Assembly: GCA_963693085.1 (NCBI GenBank)
Contig: OY856412.1
Location: forward strand, 1,059,728,244-1,059,792,243
DNA from: Alisma plantago-aquatica
Taxonomy: Eukaryota; Streptophyta; Magnoliopsida; Alismatales; Alismataceae
Reading direction: 5' to 3'
DNA length: 64,000 bases
Shown here: piece after piece, positions 12,414 to 23,880 of the stretch
How the letters are laid out: each line of letters starts with the position of its first letter
How positions within the stretch are numbered: the stretch's first letter is position 1
The notes under the pieces: model-generated
The model's database searches: none
What the model saw: the letters and a program-made list of their open reading frames with translations, nothing else
What the model was told of the DNA's origin: nothing
Translations under genes and position numbers: made by a program

Positions 12414-12691
12414 TATATATATATATTCTACCTACCAGGATGGTAATATAACTTCGAGATTCATCCATGACTACACATGTAGGGATCATGGAAGATGTCC
12501 TTGTAAATGAGGAAGAAAAAGCTATATTCCCCCATGACCTTTTGGTGATAGACATCAATGAGAATATTCAGTATCCTCTCGTTTTGGGTTGCCCATTCTT
12601 AGAGGTAGGTACCTTGACACTGAGATTAAGTACAAACTCCCTTGAATTTAAGGTTCTACAAAGCTTGAAGGTTCATACCATGCATGGATAG
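12231..12691 (+). pseudogene. Decayed aspartic protease of the Athila-like element
   Basis: The frame near 12270-12370 reads SIGYCTYQKGLDDLRES and then IYIMPTTYER. This corresponds to the protease start of Athila-like elements, where the active site is DLGAS and is followed by INxMP. Here the site is DLRES, so the flap of the active centre is lost. An AT dinucleotide run breaks the code directly after TYERG. The second half is open at 12467-12691, with GIMEDVLVNEEEKAIFPHDL and the block PLVLGCPFLEVG, equivalent to the conserved ILGRPFL. The enzyme would have cut the polyprotein. It is clearly dead. Confidence 0.8.
12379..12427. repeat. (AT)n microsatellite
   Basis: An AT dinucleotide run with one AATT interruption lies inside the former protease code, directly after the codons for TYERG. 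It reads as repeated Tyr-Ile codons in one frame. Length polymorphism is likely. Confidence 0.95.
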
Positions 12692-12779
12692 GTTTTAGGT
12701 TGGATTGCATTGATAATTTGATATAATTACATCAATAGACACTGACATTAGATGATCCAATTGAGATAATAGTCATTGA

Positions 12780-13755
12780 TTTGAGGGCCTAAGGGTTAGT
12801 AGATGCATAAGTGGAAACAATTATCTTTCACCTAAATAGCGTTGATGAAGACCTTAAGGAAAAAATTGAGGAATACAAAATCATATCTTTTATTGAAGAC
12901 GAGATCAAAGACCTCAAAATGCCTAAGATATAAAGAATACACCATTGAAGCTAAAAGTATTCCTTCATGAGAAAAAAGTATATCTAGTGATTGTCATCAT
13001 AAACCTCACAATTTTTTCTAGAAAGATGTAAAGAAGCACATCCAGTGCTTAAATGAGAGAAATGACACTCCATTGTGATGGAGGGAATTATTTAGGAGAT
13101 AGAGTGACATCTAAGAGGATCAAGGTAGACATATCAAAGACCAAAATTATTGCTAAGCTATATCCCCCTTCCATAGTTAGAGATGTTCATGTATTCTTGG
13201 GTCATGTAGTGATTTATAGAAGACTCATATGTAATTTAGGAAATTAGTGAATACACTAACAAATCTCCTTCTTAAAGACACTTATTTCTAATCTTATGTC
13301 AATTTTGTTCATAGCGTTTTTTTAATATGAATGAATCTCTCATTCTTGCTCAATTCAATCATGCACTGGACTATTGTATCTCTTTTAAGGTCATGGATGA
13401 TTCGAATTAATATTCTACAGGGGTACTATTATGACAGCATGTCATAAGAAGAGCAATGTTATTTATTATTCTAATAAGAAATTAGATGAAGCCCATAAAA
13501 ATTACATTATCATTAAAAAAGGATCTTCTTTCCATTGTGTATGCCTTAAAAAATTTATATCTTACTCATTGGACTCACATGAAATTTTCTACACATACCA
13601 TGCTTCTGTCAGATACATATTATCCAAGAAATATGCAAAGCCAATGTAGATTAGATGGATACTGCTTCTGCATAAATTTGACTTGGAAATATGAGACAAG
13701 AAGGAGAGTAAAAATATGGTTAATTATCACATTAGTTTCCTATAGATTCATGTAG
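12780..13755 (+). pseudogene. Athila-like RT remnant (core deleted) and RNase H
   Basis: From about 12930 to 13050 the text resembles the spacer between protease and RT. At 13053-13247 it jumps to the end of RT, with GDRVTSKRIKVDISKTKI, corresponding to LGHxVSxxGIEVDxxKI, and FLGHVVIYRRLI. The palm domain with the YVDD/FIDD catalytic motif is therefore missing; several hundred bases of RT have been deleted. RNase H follows at 13431-13755. KKLDEAHKNYIIIKK and CLKKFISYSLDSH in one frame continue as LSDTYYPRN and NLTWKYETR in another, so frames shift. Stops are frequent. Confidence 0.75.
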
Positions 13756-14069
13756 AAATATGGTTCCTATATATGATTCCTTACCCAGTTACCAGTTGAT
13801 GAATGTTTCTACATTTATCCCTTGGTATGCATACTTAGTGAGTTAGTTCTCAAAATGCATCTTCCATCCCTAATCACATAGGGAACATGAATAAGAAATT
13901 AATTTTGGACATTGATCAATGCCACTAGTATGACCAATCTTTCTGTCATCTAGGTTGTACCGTAGGTTCGAATTTGAGTAGAAACCCATTATCATGGATC
14001 ATTGCCATTCCAATTTAGTCGAGGATCACATTAGTTCAAACAAGATGATCACTAAAACTTTGCAATGCA

Positions 14070-15000
14070 ACTTCTTTTATCCTACCACTTTCAAATAGGT
14101 CCATCATTTTGTGAAATATTGTGATCAATGTAAAAGGATAGGAAACATATCTAAGAGATATGAAATACCTCTTTAACTGTGACTTTAGGTAGAGATATTT
14201 TATGAATGGGGTGAACTAAATGGGTCCATTTCCCTCTTCTTTAAGGTTCCCCTACATTAATGTTGATGTTGATTACATCTTGAAGTGGGTGGAAGACATT
14301 CCCATAATAAAGTTGTTTAAGGACATCTAGATTCCATGTTACAAAGTCCCCAACACCATCATATATGATGGGTGCTCTCACTTCCTCAAGGGTAGTTTTG
14401 AATTTCTACTCATGAAATATAATGTCTCACACCAAGCTTCCACTTCGTACCTTCTTCAAGTTTAGTGTAGAAGTACTACTCAAGAAATATAGTGGCTCAC
14501 ACCAAGTTGCACCATACCACCCACATATGAGTGGGAAAGTGGAAATTTCAAACCACCATACTAAATCTATATGACATAGTGATCATCTAAACATGAAAGC
14601 ATCCAACAAGTTGAATATTGCAATATGATCCTTTAGAACATATTATAATACTCATATGGGAACCACTCCCTTTATATTATTCTTCATGAATTATTTTATT
14701 CTCCTCATGGAGCTCAAGTATAATTCTTACTCGATCACCAACTATCTCAAATTTAGTCTCTAATAAATACTAGGAACATGCATCTATAGTTATGTAAGTT
14801 GGAGGAGTTGGAATTGACTATGTGTGTGGATGTACAAATTTACAAAAAGAGAAATAAGATGTGGAGCTGAGACCACTTGAGGAGAAAATATTTTGTAGGT
14901 TGAAGAAAAGTTATATTACAACTTGTCTATAGTTTTTTCTAGGAAAAATTTGGAAGAGATGGTCAGGGGCATTCATAAATAACAACATCTACCATTGTGG
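14070..15000 (+). pseudogene. Decayed integrase of the Athila-like element
   Basis: Near 14100 the frame reads VKYCDQCKRIGNISKRYEIP, the CxxC half of the HHCC zinc-binding domain plus the following GNIS block. At 14500-14560 APYHPHMSGKVEISNHHTKS matches the TPYHPQTxGQVExSNRExK core that holds the catalytic Glu. At 14640-14740 HMGTTPFILFF corresponds to the TPIGMSPYxLVYG block. At 14820-14990 a frame has DVQIYKKRNKMW and KFGRDGQG, equivalent to the C-terminal domain. Stops and shifts are many, and part of the core region is duplicated (14406-14545). Confidence 0.75.
14406..14545 (+). repeat. ~70-bp tandem duplication within integrase code
   Basis: CTACTCATGAAATATAATG plus CTCACACCAAG at 14406 returns 70 bp later, at 14476, as CTACTCAAGAAATATAGTG plus CTCACACCAAG. 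The second copy continues correctly into the PYHPH block, so the first is the extra one. The copies are diverged and the end is approximate. Confidence 0.6.
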
Positions 15001-15029
15001 AATAGTTTCAATATGGAGTGAGATGATCA

Positions 15030-17100
15030 AAGACATCACAATAAATGTTGTTCTAAAAAAAACCTAATTGTGGTAAAAATGATAGAAAATAAACCGCTCA
15101 CTCATCACCCACCTCAGTTTGAGACTTGACACACAAACATCTAGAAAACGGTTTAAACAAGACACTTATCAGGAGATATTGTTTATGTAAGATTCCCTCT
15201 TTTGATTAGTTGCATCTCTACTTCACCATTTTTATTTTAGTGTTTAGGTAGATAAATTTAGATCTGGATCCTAATTAAATAAATTGTGTATTGTAGGAAT
15301 AAGATTGCATATGTTGCATTATTATTATACTCTTGAAAATTCTAGTGAATTGATTGGATCCTCTATTTGTTTTGTACTCTAGAAAATTCCAGTGAATCAA
15401 GTGGATCTTCTATTTGTTTGGATTAAACGATAAAGGTTGAATATATCAGTGAAGTGTGAGTAATTAGCTGATTAACTCATAAAATGAGTCAATTTTTTGA
15501 ATTCAATGGTTACAATAGTAAGTGTCATAGTAATGAGATGATCATCTAGTTATCAATCGACTCGCCTATATCTTCAGATAATAATAAGAAACTCACCCAA
15601 CTATCTCACTTTTCAAGCCGGCCAACAATTTTTTAAGCCAACTAACAGTAATAAGATAATTTAGATGATTGAATGGTTCTCCAGTCAATCATTTCACCTA
15701 TGGAATCATCAAGAAATCAGTGAGCTCAATTATTAACTCATTGAACAAGTCAATTGTCTAACGCCCTTCAAAAAATCAAGTGGAAACATCAATTTGATTG
15801 ATTCATCTCCTAGTTCATCAAATGGAAAATCGAAAAAGATATTGATTTTGGTGGGAAATTTCTTGAAAAATCTTTTTGGTCAACATGTCTAATCAATCAG
15901 CTCACTTCTACAAATTTCCATTTAGGAAAAATAGAATGGGAATATAAAATATTTCTCAAATCTCAATATCAAAATGATCCCCATCTTCATCATCTCACCC
16001 CATTACATATCCACAGAGCAAACATTGAAAACGTTGTCACATCAACTAGTATATCATCAACTCATCACACCCTTAACTTGGTGCCCCTAGTTGACTTAAA
16101 GCATTAGGAAGACATCCACAAATTCCATATCATTCTTCTTCCCACCATCTTTACCACCTTTTAATGTTGAGATGGCCATTAAAAAGGAATCAACTACCTT
16201 CAAGCCTCACTACTAAAATGCTTACCAACACTACCACTACCTCATTTGTAGCAAAATGCCCATACTCCTACAAAAACCTATAGGTGAAACCACTATTGAC
16301 ACATCAATAAACCCTACTCTCTACATATTCTTCTCAAGTGGAAATCAAGTCATTCAATCAAATCATACTTCTAGTTAATCATCTTGTCCCCATCACAGTT
16401 GACCACTTTGCAACTCCCAACAGACACAACTAGGCAAGCACCTCAAACAATCAATTGACCTGAAGAGAATTCCATTGACTAAGGATCCCATGTGACCATT
16501 TCAACTGGAAATTTGTTCAGATGACACTCAAATAAATCCTTTATTATTCACTATCTATGCCATCACCTAAGAAATATGCCATGTGTAAGGATGCCTTATT
16601 CAGTGCCACTGCCAAGATTTAGAGTGGATCACCGATATGGAGCAAGGGTAATGGAACAGAGAAAGAGACTTCCCTTACCATAATTGTATCCACATATCTT
16701 GTTGTTGTATCATTTTTGTAGTCTGAGGTCCACACATATATAATGACTCCCATCTAAAGGAGAGCAAGTCAGGTTACAAATCTGAATAGGACAACACATC
16801 GACACTAGACACACCAAATGTTAATTCATGGATCAACCATGAGATAGACCAACAACATTAGGATGACATTCTACATGCTACATGTCATTAATAGTCACAG
16901 ATGCTCTCTCAATAAAAGTGTGTGTCATTTATACTATAACAAACCATTTTCAGATTAGCTATCTAATTAGGGTTTACATGGATAATTTCATGATTAATTA
17001 GATTGATCATGGTTTAAATCTTCATTAACGATAGTAGTCTAATTATGATTCTTTGAACCTAATGAGAAAATATAATCTTGATTTTACTTTAAATAATTAG
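15030..17100. other. No gene recognised; likely 3' part of the Athila-like element
   Basis: This lies directly downstream of the integrase remnant, where an Athila-like element has a long untranslated or env-like region and the 3' LTR. I see no reliable coding frame. At 15440-15900 there is a series of diverged words such as CTGATTAACTCAT, AGTCAATC and GATTGATTCATC, resembling the series at 6650-6860. That is weak support for paired LTR or leader sequence. Confidence 0.3.
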
Positions 17101-18133
17101 GGTTTGATAAGTGTAAACCCTAGTCCCCAAAATTAGGGTTTTGGTAGCATATGAATAAAAAACTTGTCAAAAATAGTGGTGTAGTAAATGATTTTTAGTA
17201 TTTTATGTATAATTATGATATAATGGAAATTTGGATATATTTTTTGAAACTCAATTATTATAGCTCTTAAAAAATATCAAATTTTTTGAAGAATCTTTTG
17301 ACATGTTTTTCGGGTGAGATTCCCCAGGACAAATTCAGCCAACTATGCATTCAAGTTGAAATATATAAGTATGGTATTTAAATTTTATCTTTTTATTGGT
17401 ACATCCAAATAATCTGGAATTTTAGTTTGTGTTGGGAAACTCGTTTTTAGACATCTTGTAAATGATCATAATTTTTTATGATTTTTCAATCCTATAGAGT
17501 GTGGTGTTGACTGAGATTCTTATTAGTAACAACTTGACTGATGATGCTACATATTGTAGTAACAATGTAGTATTTTATTTTTATTTATTTATTATTAACT
17601 CTGAATGATCTAAATTTTTTTTAGAATTATTAAATTTCTTATCACCCAACATAATAATGTTTCACAATTTTTGGAGGATGTTTGACCTATTAAGTAAATA
17701 ATTTGCAGTAACATTTTTATGAAAGAAAAATCTATTAAAATAAATGAAAGTGTAAAGTTGGGTCGATTTGCAATTGACCCAAGCACCTTAATTGATATAT
17801 ATGAGAAAAATATCACCCAATAATATATCATATTTCATGATTGATTCTAGAGAAATGAAATCCTAGAAAGAGAAGGAGAGTTAGGGTTTGAGTGAGGAAG
17901 AAGGTGGAGATGATGACCTAGGGCTTTATCATATGAGAAATGATGAAATTAAGTAAGTTTATCTTATTTGGATAGTCTTTCATGGAAAATCTTATCTCAC
18001 ATGTTGACATTACGTCCCTCCTATAATTTGATAAAAAATCATATCAAGTCACCCCCATTTCTAACTCTTTCTCTCCTATTCTCCATTTCTATGGCTTTTG
18101 AGTTGAGAGGAGGAAGAAATGGATTCAATAGCA
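17100..18133. repeat. Possible left part of an older gypsy-type LTR, the target of the main insertion
   Basis: The text at 17590-17760 (AACTCTGAATGATCTAAAT and onward) has the look of LTRs of Tekay/Del-type chromoviruses. It breaks at 18138, where the gypsy element starts. The continuation would be expected from 56047. The start is a guess and no terminal repeat was pinned down. Confidence 0.35.
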
Positions 18134-18138
18134 AGAAC
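18134..18138. repeat. Target-site duplication AGAAC (left) of the gypsy element
   Basis: AGAAC directly precedes the LTR start and is repeated perfectly at 56042-56046, directly after the end of the other LTR. This ties the two LTRs, 38 kb apart, to a single insertion. Confidence 0.9.
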
Positions 18139-18387
18139 TATAAGGACCCTGACCTTTGTTTTGGGCTTACCCTATTTGCTTTGCCTAAACCTTGTGTCGA
18201 GATGCTTTCTAATCACCTGAGTTGTGATTAGGGTTTGTTTGTGCTTTGTTGAGAGGTGGAGGTGCAACTTACAATTTACCCAAGTTTTAGGGTTGGTATG
18301 CAAGTTTGTCACCTTGAGAGATGTCTTTCTCTCTCCTTGAATCCTCCAGAGTTGGGAGGATGGGTTGGGCTCGTTGCTTGAGTAGCT

Positions 18388-18448
18388 TTGGGCTTTGTTG
18401 AGCCTTGTTGGGCTTTGTTTTGCCTTGTTGAGCCTTGTTGAGGCTTGG
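18388..18448 (+). repeat. Minisatellite of ~10-bp GCCTTGTTGA-like units
   Basis: About six imperfect units of the type GGCTTTGTTG/AGCCTTGTTG follow one another. The same array is at 41918-41978 in the 3' LTR, so it was present when the element inserted. Confidence 0.85.
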
Positions 18449-18745
18449 TATCGGGCAAGGGTGAGCTTGGTGCCTTGTATCGGCCATGGTGTATCCGCCA
18501 AGGAGGTATATCGGCCAAGATGGTGGTGGGTGTGTCAGGTTACCATGATGGGAAACACACACCACGTGATCTAGCCTCGTTTGTGTCACCATCTTGGGAC
18601 AAGTGGCAGTTGCCTTGCTAGTGGGTGGCAAGTCATGGACAAGTGGTTTGGCATGCTAGTATGTGGCATAACCCTTGGACATGTGGTGGTTTGGGCGAGC
18701 ATATGTGGATCTATCCCTTAGTGGACGCCCACTTAACCCTCTTTC

Positions 18746-18754
18746 TTATATACC
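18746..18754 (+). promoter_or_regulatory. Candidate TATA box of the gypsy 5' LTR
   Basis: TTATATACC lies about 610 bp into the LTR, after CCCTCTTTC. It is conserved at 51395-51403 in the 3' LTR. No other TATA-like site is as well placed, but transcription from here is inferred only. Confidence 0.4.
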
Positions 18755-19217
18755 CCTTTCTTTTCTAGCTTGGGATCCCTTTAGCTCTTTAGTTTCTTTC
18801 CTACTTCCTTGGTGGTCGATACACTTCCCCTTGGTAGAGCTTGGTGGCCGATACTCTCTCCTTGGTGGGTGACATAGCTCTAGTCTCCTTCTTCCTCTAG
18901 TGGTGGTCGAACACTAGAGAGTGCCTTGCTCCTTCTCCTCTTATGGTGGTGCCTTGGAGCTTGGAAGCTTGGTGCTTGGAGCTTTGGAGCTTGAGGAGTG
19001 TGCTTGAGGTGGGTTACATAACTCCTAACCCTAGCTATATTACTTTTTTGTTTTGCATGCTATATGTGCTATCTTGATCAGCCATGTTTATCTTGTGGGA
19101 AATATCTTTGCTCTAGTATGTTCCCTTGATCTTGTTGGATATGGTGACATGGTTATGTTGTTTAGTTGTGTTCTTGAACCTCGTTGACTGAACCTTTGGG
19201 TTAGAATTCTTCAAGCA

Positions 19218-19570
19218 AAACCCCTCTCTCACTTGGTTGTTGAGAGGTGAGCCTAGGGTTTCTTAATCCAATGGTGCTTGTGGGGTGTTCTTGGGGAAAA
19301 AATCCTTTCTATCCCTTTGGTCTTAAATAGGTGAGCTTGAGCTCTAGTGGTGTAGATAAAACCCCTCTCTCCCTTAGTCGAAGAGGTGAGTCTATACTCT
19401 ATTTGCTTGTGCAACACCCCTATCTTGCCATGGACTTGAGAGGTGAGCCTTTGGTTTTCTTGACCTAGTTGAGGTTGGTGGGTTGGCCATTATGATGATG
19501 ACCCACCTTGCTGCCTGATATGTGATGGAAGTTGCACAAAACCCCTCTCACTTGGTTGTTGAGAGGTCAG
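19218..19570 (+). repeat. Series of four imperfect hairpin repeats in the gypsy LTR
   Basis: Each unit has the form ACCCCTCTCTC, about 12-15 bases, then GAGAGGTGAGCC, so CCTCTC can pair with GAGAGG. Units lie at about 19218-19256, 19360-19390, 19415-19447 and 19540-19570. A further weak unit without the left arm is near 19310-19340. All recur in the 3' LTR at about 51870-52230. Confidence 0.75.
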
Positions 19571-19671
19571 CCAACTCTCTTGATCTTTTAGGGTTTGGTG
19601 GTTGTCTTGAGGTTGAAGATGACCCACCCGTCATGGTCTTGAAACCCCTTCACGATACCCTTGTGATGTGT

Positions 19672-20170
19672 TCTGCCTGATATCCCTCTTCTAAGGATGA
19701 GTCTTAGGCGATATGCTAAGTGGTGCCTTTTGGACCTTCTTGACCGATATGAACCTTTACCCCTGATGATGCTATTGGGCGATATGCCTTTGACCGATAT
19801 GGACTTTGCCTTAGATAGTGTTTGTTGCTGGACATTATTCCTTTGGCCGATATGATGCTTGGTAGATATCGCCTCTTGGTGCCCTGGGTGACATGGGTTG
19901 GCTCTGGTGTTTCCCAATATGAGTCTTGATGGTGAAACCCTAGTTGGGTGCCATAGTGTGGACCGATAGGAAGTGCCCTGACTTTGATGGACGACATGGT
20001 ACCTTGACCGTTATAGGTTCCCAAGCCCTAGCTTGAATGATAGATGACCTTGGGCACCATGGTATCATTCGATGGAGGGAAGTAGTGTGACCTTCGGTGT
20101 GATGGCTTTGGTGCTTGCCCGATATAGAAACCCTAACCCTAGTGGGCGATAGGGTGTCTTGGCCGATGAG
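19672..20170 (+). repeat. Cluster of (C/G)CGATAT words in the gypsy LTR
   Basis: Words such as GGCGATATGC, ACCGATATGA, GGCCGATATG and CCCGATATAG occur at least seven times in about 500 bp, with further changed copies (CTGATATC, CAATATG). They recur at 52330-52830 in the 3' LTR. Confidence 0.75.
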
Positions 20171-22515
20171 GTGGATGTGCTGCCCGACACACCCCTAGTC
20201 ATGGCTGCAGGATACACCCATGGTTCCTGGTTGCATGATATCCCCTTGCATCTGGTTGCATGATACACTCGTGGCCCATGACTGCACGACACACCTTGGG
20301 TGCTAGTCTGCCCGTTATCCCCTTGTGCATGGGTGCATGTCATGCTTGTGGCCAATATCCTTTAGGTGAGGGTTAGTGCCCTGTCCGCCACACCTTTAGT
20401 GAGGGTAGGTGACCCCCTTTGGTGAGGGATGCGCCTAGCTCGGGAACTCTAGGTTGGTGAACCTATTGTCTTGAGCCCACATCGTTGGTTAAGATGTTGT
20501 TAAGATATGAAATATAGGTTGTGACCAGTGATATGTTTGTTACCTAAGTAAGATGATAAGATAATATTTATGTTCATAAGATATAGGGCATAGTGGATGT
20601 GCACGGTTTGATAACACTAATTTAATTGTTAGACATACAATACCACTTTATACTACATATGATCACAATAATGGATGTGGTTCCAATCATATGCTCCCTA
20701 AATTTGAATGGTATGATAATATTACTATGTTCTCTAAGATTTATGTTTGGTGATCCAGTTATCTCTCCTAATATGCATACTAACCATGGAGGTGTATCAA
20801 ATGAATTCATATCTTGGTAAGAGCTATGAGTTGTATGTGTTTTGTATAACATTGAACTATGATGTTCCTTGTTGATGAGATAACATGTCCACCAGTCTGA
20901 TGAGAAAGGTCTGGTGACCCGATAAAGGCTGAGTGCCTGTTTGAGGTGTTATCCTCTATGATGAGATAAAGGATTGATATTCCATAATGATGTATAATGA
21001 TGAAGCCTTGAGAGGCAGTGGTATTATGTGATGAGGGATTGAGATCCCATGGCAATATGATAATGGAAGTTGTAGTATGACACAATGTTGTTTATGTTTT
21101 ATAAACTGGTTGCCTCAACAATTCACCTAAAACATACTAATTAATTACAGTGGAACATTTCATGTAGTTTTGCCCTGGCCATAGATCCATCATCGTCAGT
21201 AGATGGTGAAGGTGAAACGAGTTTATCCTGTGGGATTACCTAGAGCGCATATTGTTGAATATGTGAGGTTTCTCCTAGCCGAAAGTAGGAGGATTAGAGT
21301 GCAACTGCGGTTGTGGACTCAAGATGTGTATAAGAGCATGTTGAATAAGCCAATGGCTCAGTATGATAGAGCATGAATGCGTTCATGACTCAAGGAGCAC
21401 GGTGAACTGGCCCATGGCTCAAGTATACTAGAATCGTGACCTGTACCAAGGGTGGGGTAGATAAAAAGGGTAGACTGTGTGAGATAACCCTATGGATGAG
21501 GCCACTCAAGCAAGAGACTGTGGTCCTACTTTGGTTATCATGCACTGCCACAAAGAGGTGAGGTCATGGAGTCTAGCTCTCCCAATGACCTTATATGGCA
21601 CCGGTTTTGGGCTTCGCAGCTGAAGGTTGGATTTGAGCGGGACGAATCACTTCCTCAGGGCATAATAAAATTGTAATATATCTATATAGTATGTATCACT
21701 TAAGGAAAAATACGAAACATTGGTTGAGGCCTTGATTGTATAATTTCTCTAGTCATGTGTTGAAGTTATTTGTACATTCCTCATATCTGGTGATAAGTTC
21801 TTATAAATCTTATCTTGTCAATCATGTTCCATAAAGAAATATCTGGTTATATGCCTCCTGGATATCTTGGTAAGCTAGTTCTATTCAGTATGTCATATAT
21901 ATGAGCTACTTATATCAATTACCTTCTTTATTTGTTCTAGCTCTCCTTTGAGGTTTTATAGTTTCAACGAGGGTTATGTTTCTCGTTGGGACTGTGTGTC
22001 TCACCCCGCTAGTTTTAAACCATTTTAGGTGATCGTGCTAGACGTGGTGGTGGTCGTGAGGTTGTGGCCGAGCAGTAGGAAGAACCGTAGGAGGCAAGAC
22101 ATAGATATGCTACTATTTTGGTTGTTTGGTAGTAGAGTCCTAGAGTCATCCCTTTACTCTTAGGTCCTTGGAAGTGTTTCGATGACGGCTTGTGATGTAT
22201 AGCTGATGTAGTTTTGGTTATCCTGCTTTTGGTCTGGTATGGCCTGTTATGTAAGTAAACAGGTGGTGAACTCTTTGTGCCTATGTGACAACTGGATCCT
22301 ATGAACTATGGACACATATTAAGGTTTATTTATGATTATATAACATGTTTCCTTGCAGGATAGGGATCTGAATGTAATAGTTTCTTTGTTTGTCTATTTT
22401 TTGCAATCGGTTTTAATTAACCCATGTTTTTGGTAATATATGGTTTATGGAAGTTCCGCACGTTTTCGTGTGGCATTTTATTGTCTGTGTGATAGCAGGA
22501 TGTCACAATAAGTTT

Positions 22516-22527
22516 TGGTATCAGAGC
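22516..22527 (+). other. Primer-binding site of the gypsy element (initiator Met tRNA)
   Basis: TGGTATCAGAGC lies eight bases after the LTR end. It is complementary to the 3' end of plant initiator tRNA-Met, the usual primer of such elements. Confidence 0.9.
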
Positions 22528-22641
22528 TCTAGGTTCACTAAGTCTACAGGGATCTAGGGCTAGGCTTGTGTCTGTTCTTGTGAGTTTTCTAGATTTTTTT
22601 CATAATAACCTTCTGCCCCCAACAGAAGATAAAGCTAAAAG

Positions 22642-23880
22642 ATGTCTGGAATTCACAAAGAACATGTTACCCAAATTAGTGATGTTGCATCTGTTGATGG
22701 AGCTAGTTTGCTGGCACACGAAGATCGGGTGCTTGAGGTCCCCCAAACTGACCCCGCCATTCTTGAGAATCCTATCTACAAACACCTTATGGGATAGGTA
22801 ATGGCAACGATGAATCACATGGTGGATAGATTGACAGTGCCTCTGCCAATAGCACAAGCTCCCCATGGTGAATCTCCGGGTATTGGGAAGACCTTTGAGC
22901 GGCTTCGCCGAGTCAGATCTTTGAATTATACTGGAATGGATGATCTAACAGATGTAGATCTATGGCTGACAAGTCTAGAGAAGGCCTTCCAGATCCTCGA
23001 CATCCCCGAAGCACACAAAGTCAAGCACACTATCTACCCTCTGAAGGGTAGTGCTGGCCACTGGTGGGCCATCAAGGAGGAGAAGCAGCCTGGTGAGGTG
23101 ATCTGTTGGGACGTCTTCTGATGGGAGTTCATAAGCCGATACTTCCTGAAGTCCTATCTGGACAAGAAGATCAACCAGTTTGAATGTCTGTGCCAAGGAT
23201 CGATGAGCATCACCGAGTATGAAGCCAAGTTTGTGGACCTGTTGAGGTTTTTTCCTCACATGGAAGCAACAGATGATGAGAGGATCAAACATTTTGAGAA
23301 GGGTTTGAGTGCCGAGCTATCGACACCTGCTGTTGCTTTAGAAAACTGAGAGCGGTTTGCCATGTTTGTAGAGTCTGTCTAAAGGATTGAATGGTCAGTT
23401 TGAGAAAAGAGAGAGGCTATGACCAAGAAAAGACCTACTCAGTTCTAGAAACAAAGGCTCGACAGCCACAAGAAGCCGAGGTTTTCTACACCTTCCGTGA
23501 GGCAAGGTTCTTGTGCACCATCGCAATGGTCACCAAGTAAAGGAAGAGGGTGTGGTTACTCGCCATCCAGAGCTTACAACACTGCTTCAGTAGTTGTGAT
23601 AGGGCCATCATGGCCACAATTAGAGGACATGTCATGTTATCACTGCGGACAAACTGGGCATTTGAAGTCAAATTTCCCAAGGAGAGATGTCGAAGTGATG
23701 CAACCACTGAGACAGAATCAACAAGGTCTGGATAGACAGCAGTTTAGTGGCATCAGAGGGTGAGGATGCGGCTAAGCGTTTCAAGCTAGATCATATTCTC
23801 AAGGAAGCAAAGGACGTGGACAGTAAGCAATGACTCGATTCTATGCTATGAGTTAGCCGAAGGCAATAGTCAACCCGCGA
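22642..23880 (+). pseudogene. Ty3/gypsy gag (broken)
   Basis: Gag would form the virus-like particle and bind the RNA. The first usable ATG, at 22642, starts MSGIHKEHV. The frame stays the same to the protease but carries stops at 22795, 23119, 23347, 23380, 23446, 23761, 23773, 23824 and 23854. The retrotransposon gag domain is clear from 22880 to 23340, with the pattern NYTGMDDLTDVDLWLTSLEK, then GSAGHWWAIKEE and MSITEYEAKFVDLLRFFP. The zinc knuckle at about 23635-23680 reads CYHCGQTGHLKSNF. The last Cys of CCHC is replaced by Phe, so RNA binding would be lost even without the stops. The neighbour downstream is the protease in the same frame. Confidence 0.92.

Larger units (their letters stand above)
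18139..22507 (+). repeat. 5' LTR of the chromovirus-type Ty3/gypsy element (~4.37 kb)
   Basis: The LTR is collinear with 41669-56041 once the copia and LINE insertions there are removed. It starts TATAAGGAC (the partner starts TGTAAGGAC, so the terminal G has mutated) and ends GGATGTCACA. A TATA-like site lies at 18746-18754. It contains a short minisatellite (18388-18448), a series of CCTCTC/GAGAGG hairpins (19218-19570) and many CGATAT words (19672-20170). Open frames on either strand have no family resemblance and are taken as chance. The LTR is long for a gypsy element but plausible for this lineage. Confidence 0.93.

Noticed and set aside
18172..18631. Overlapping minus-strand frames with repeated KAQQGKTKPN-like text
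   Set aside because: They are the antisense reading of the ~10-bp minisatellite in the gypsy LTR; repeats of that kind stay open in several frames.
19588..20355. Minus-strand frames of 96-109 codons
   Set aside because: They lie wholly in the gypsy LTR over the CGATAT cluster, and the matching frames in the 3' LTR are broken or different in length.
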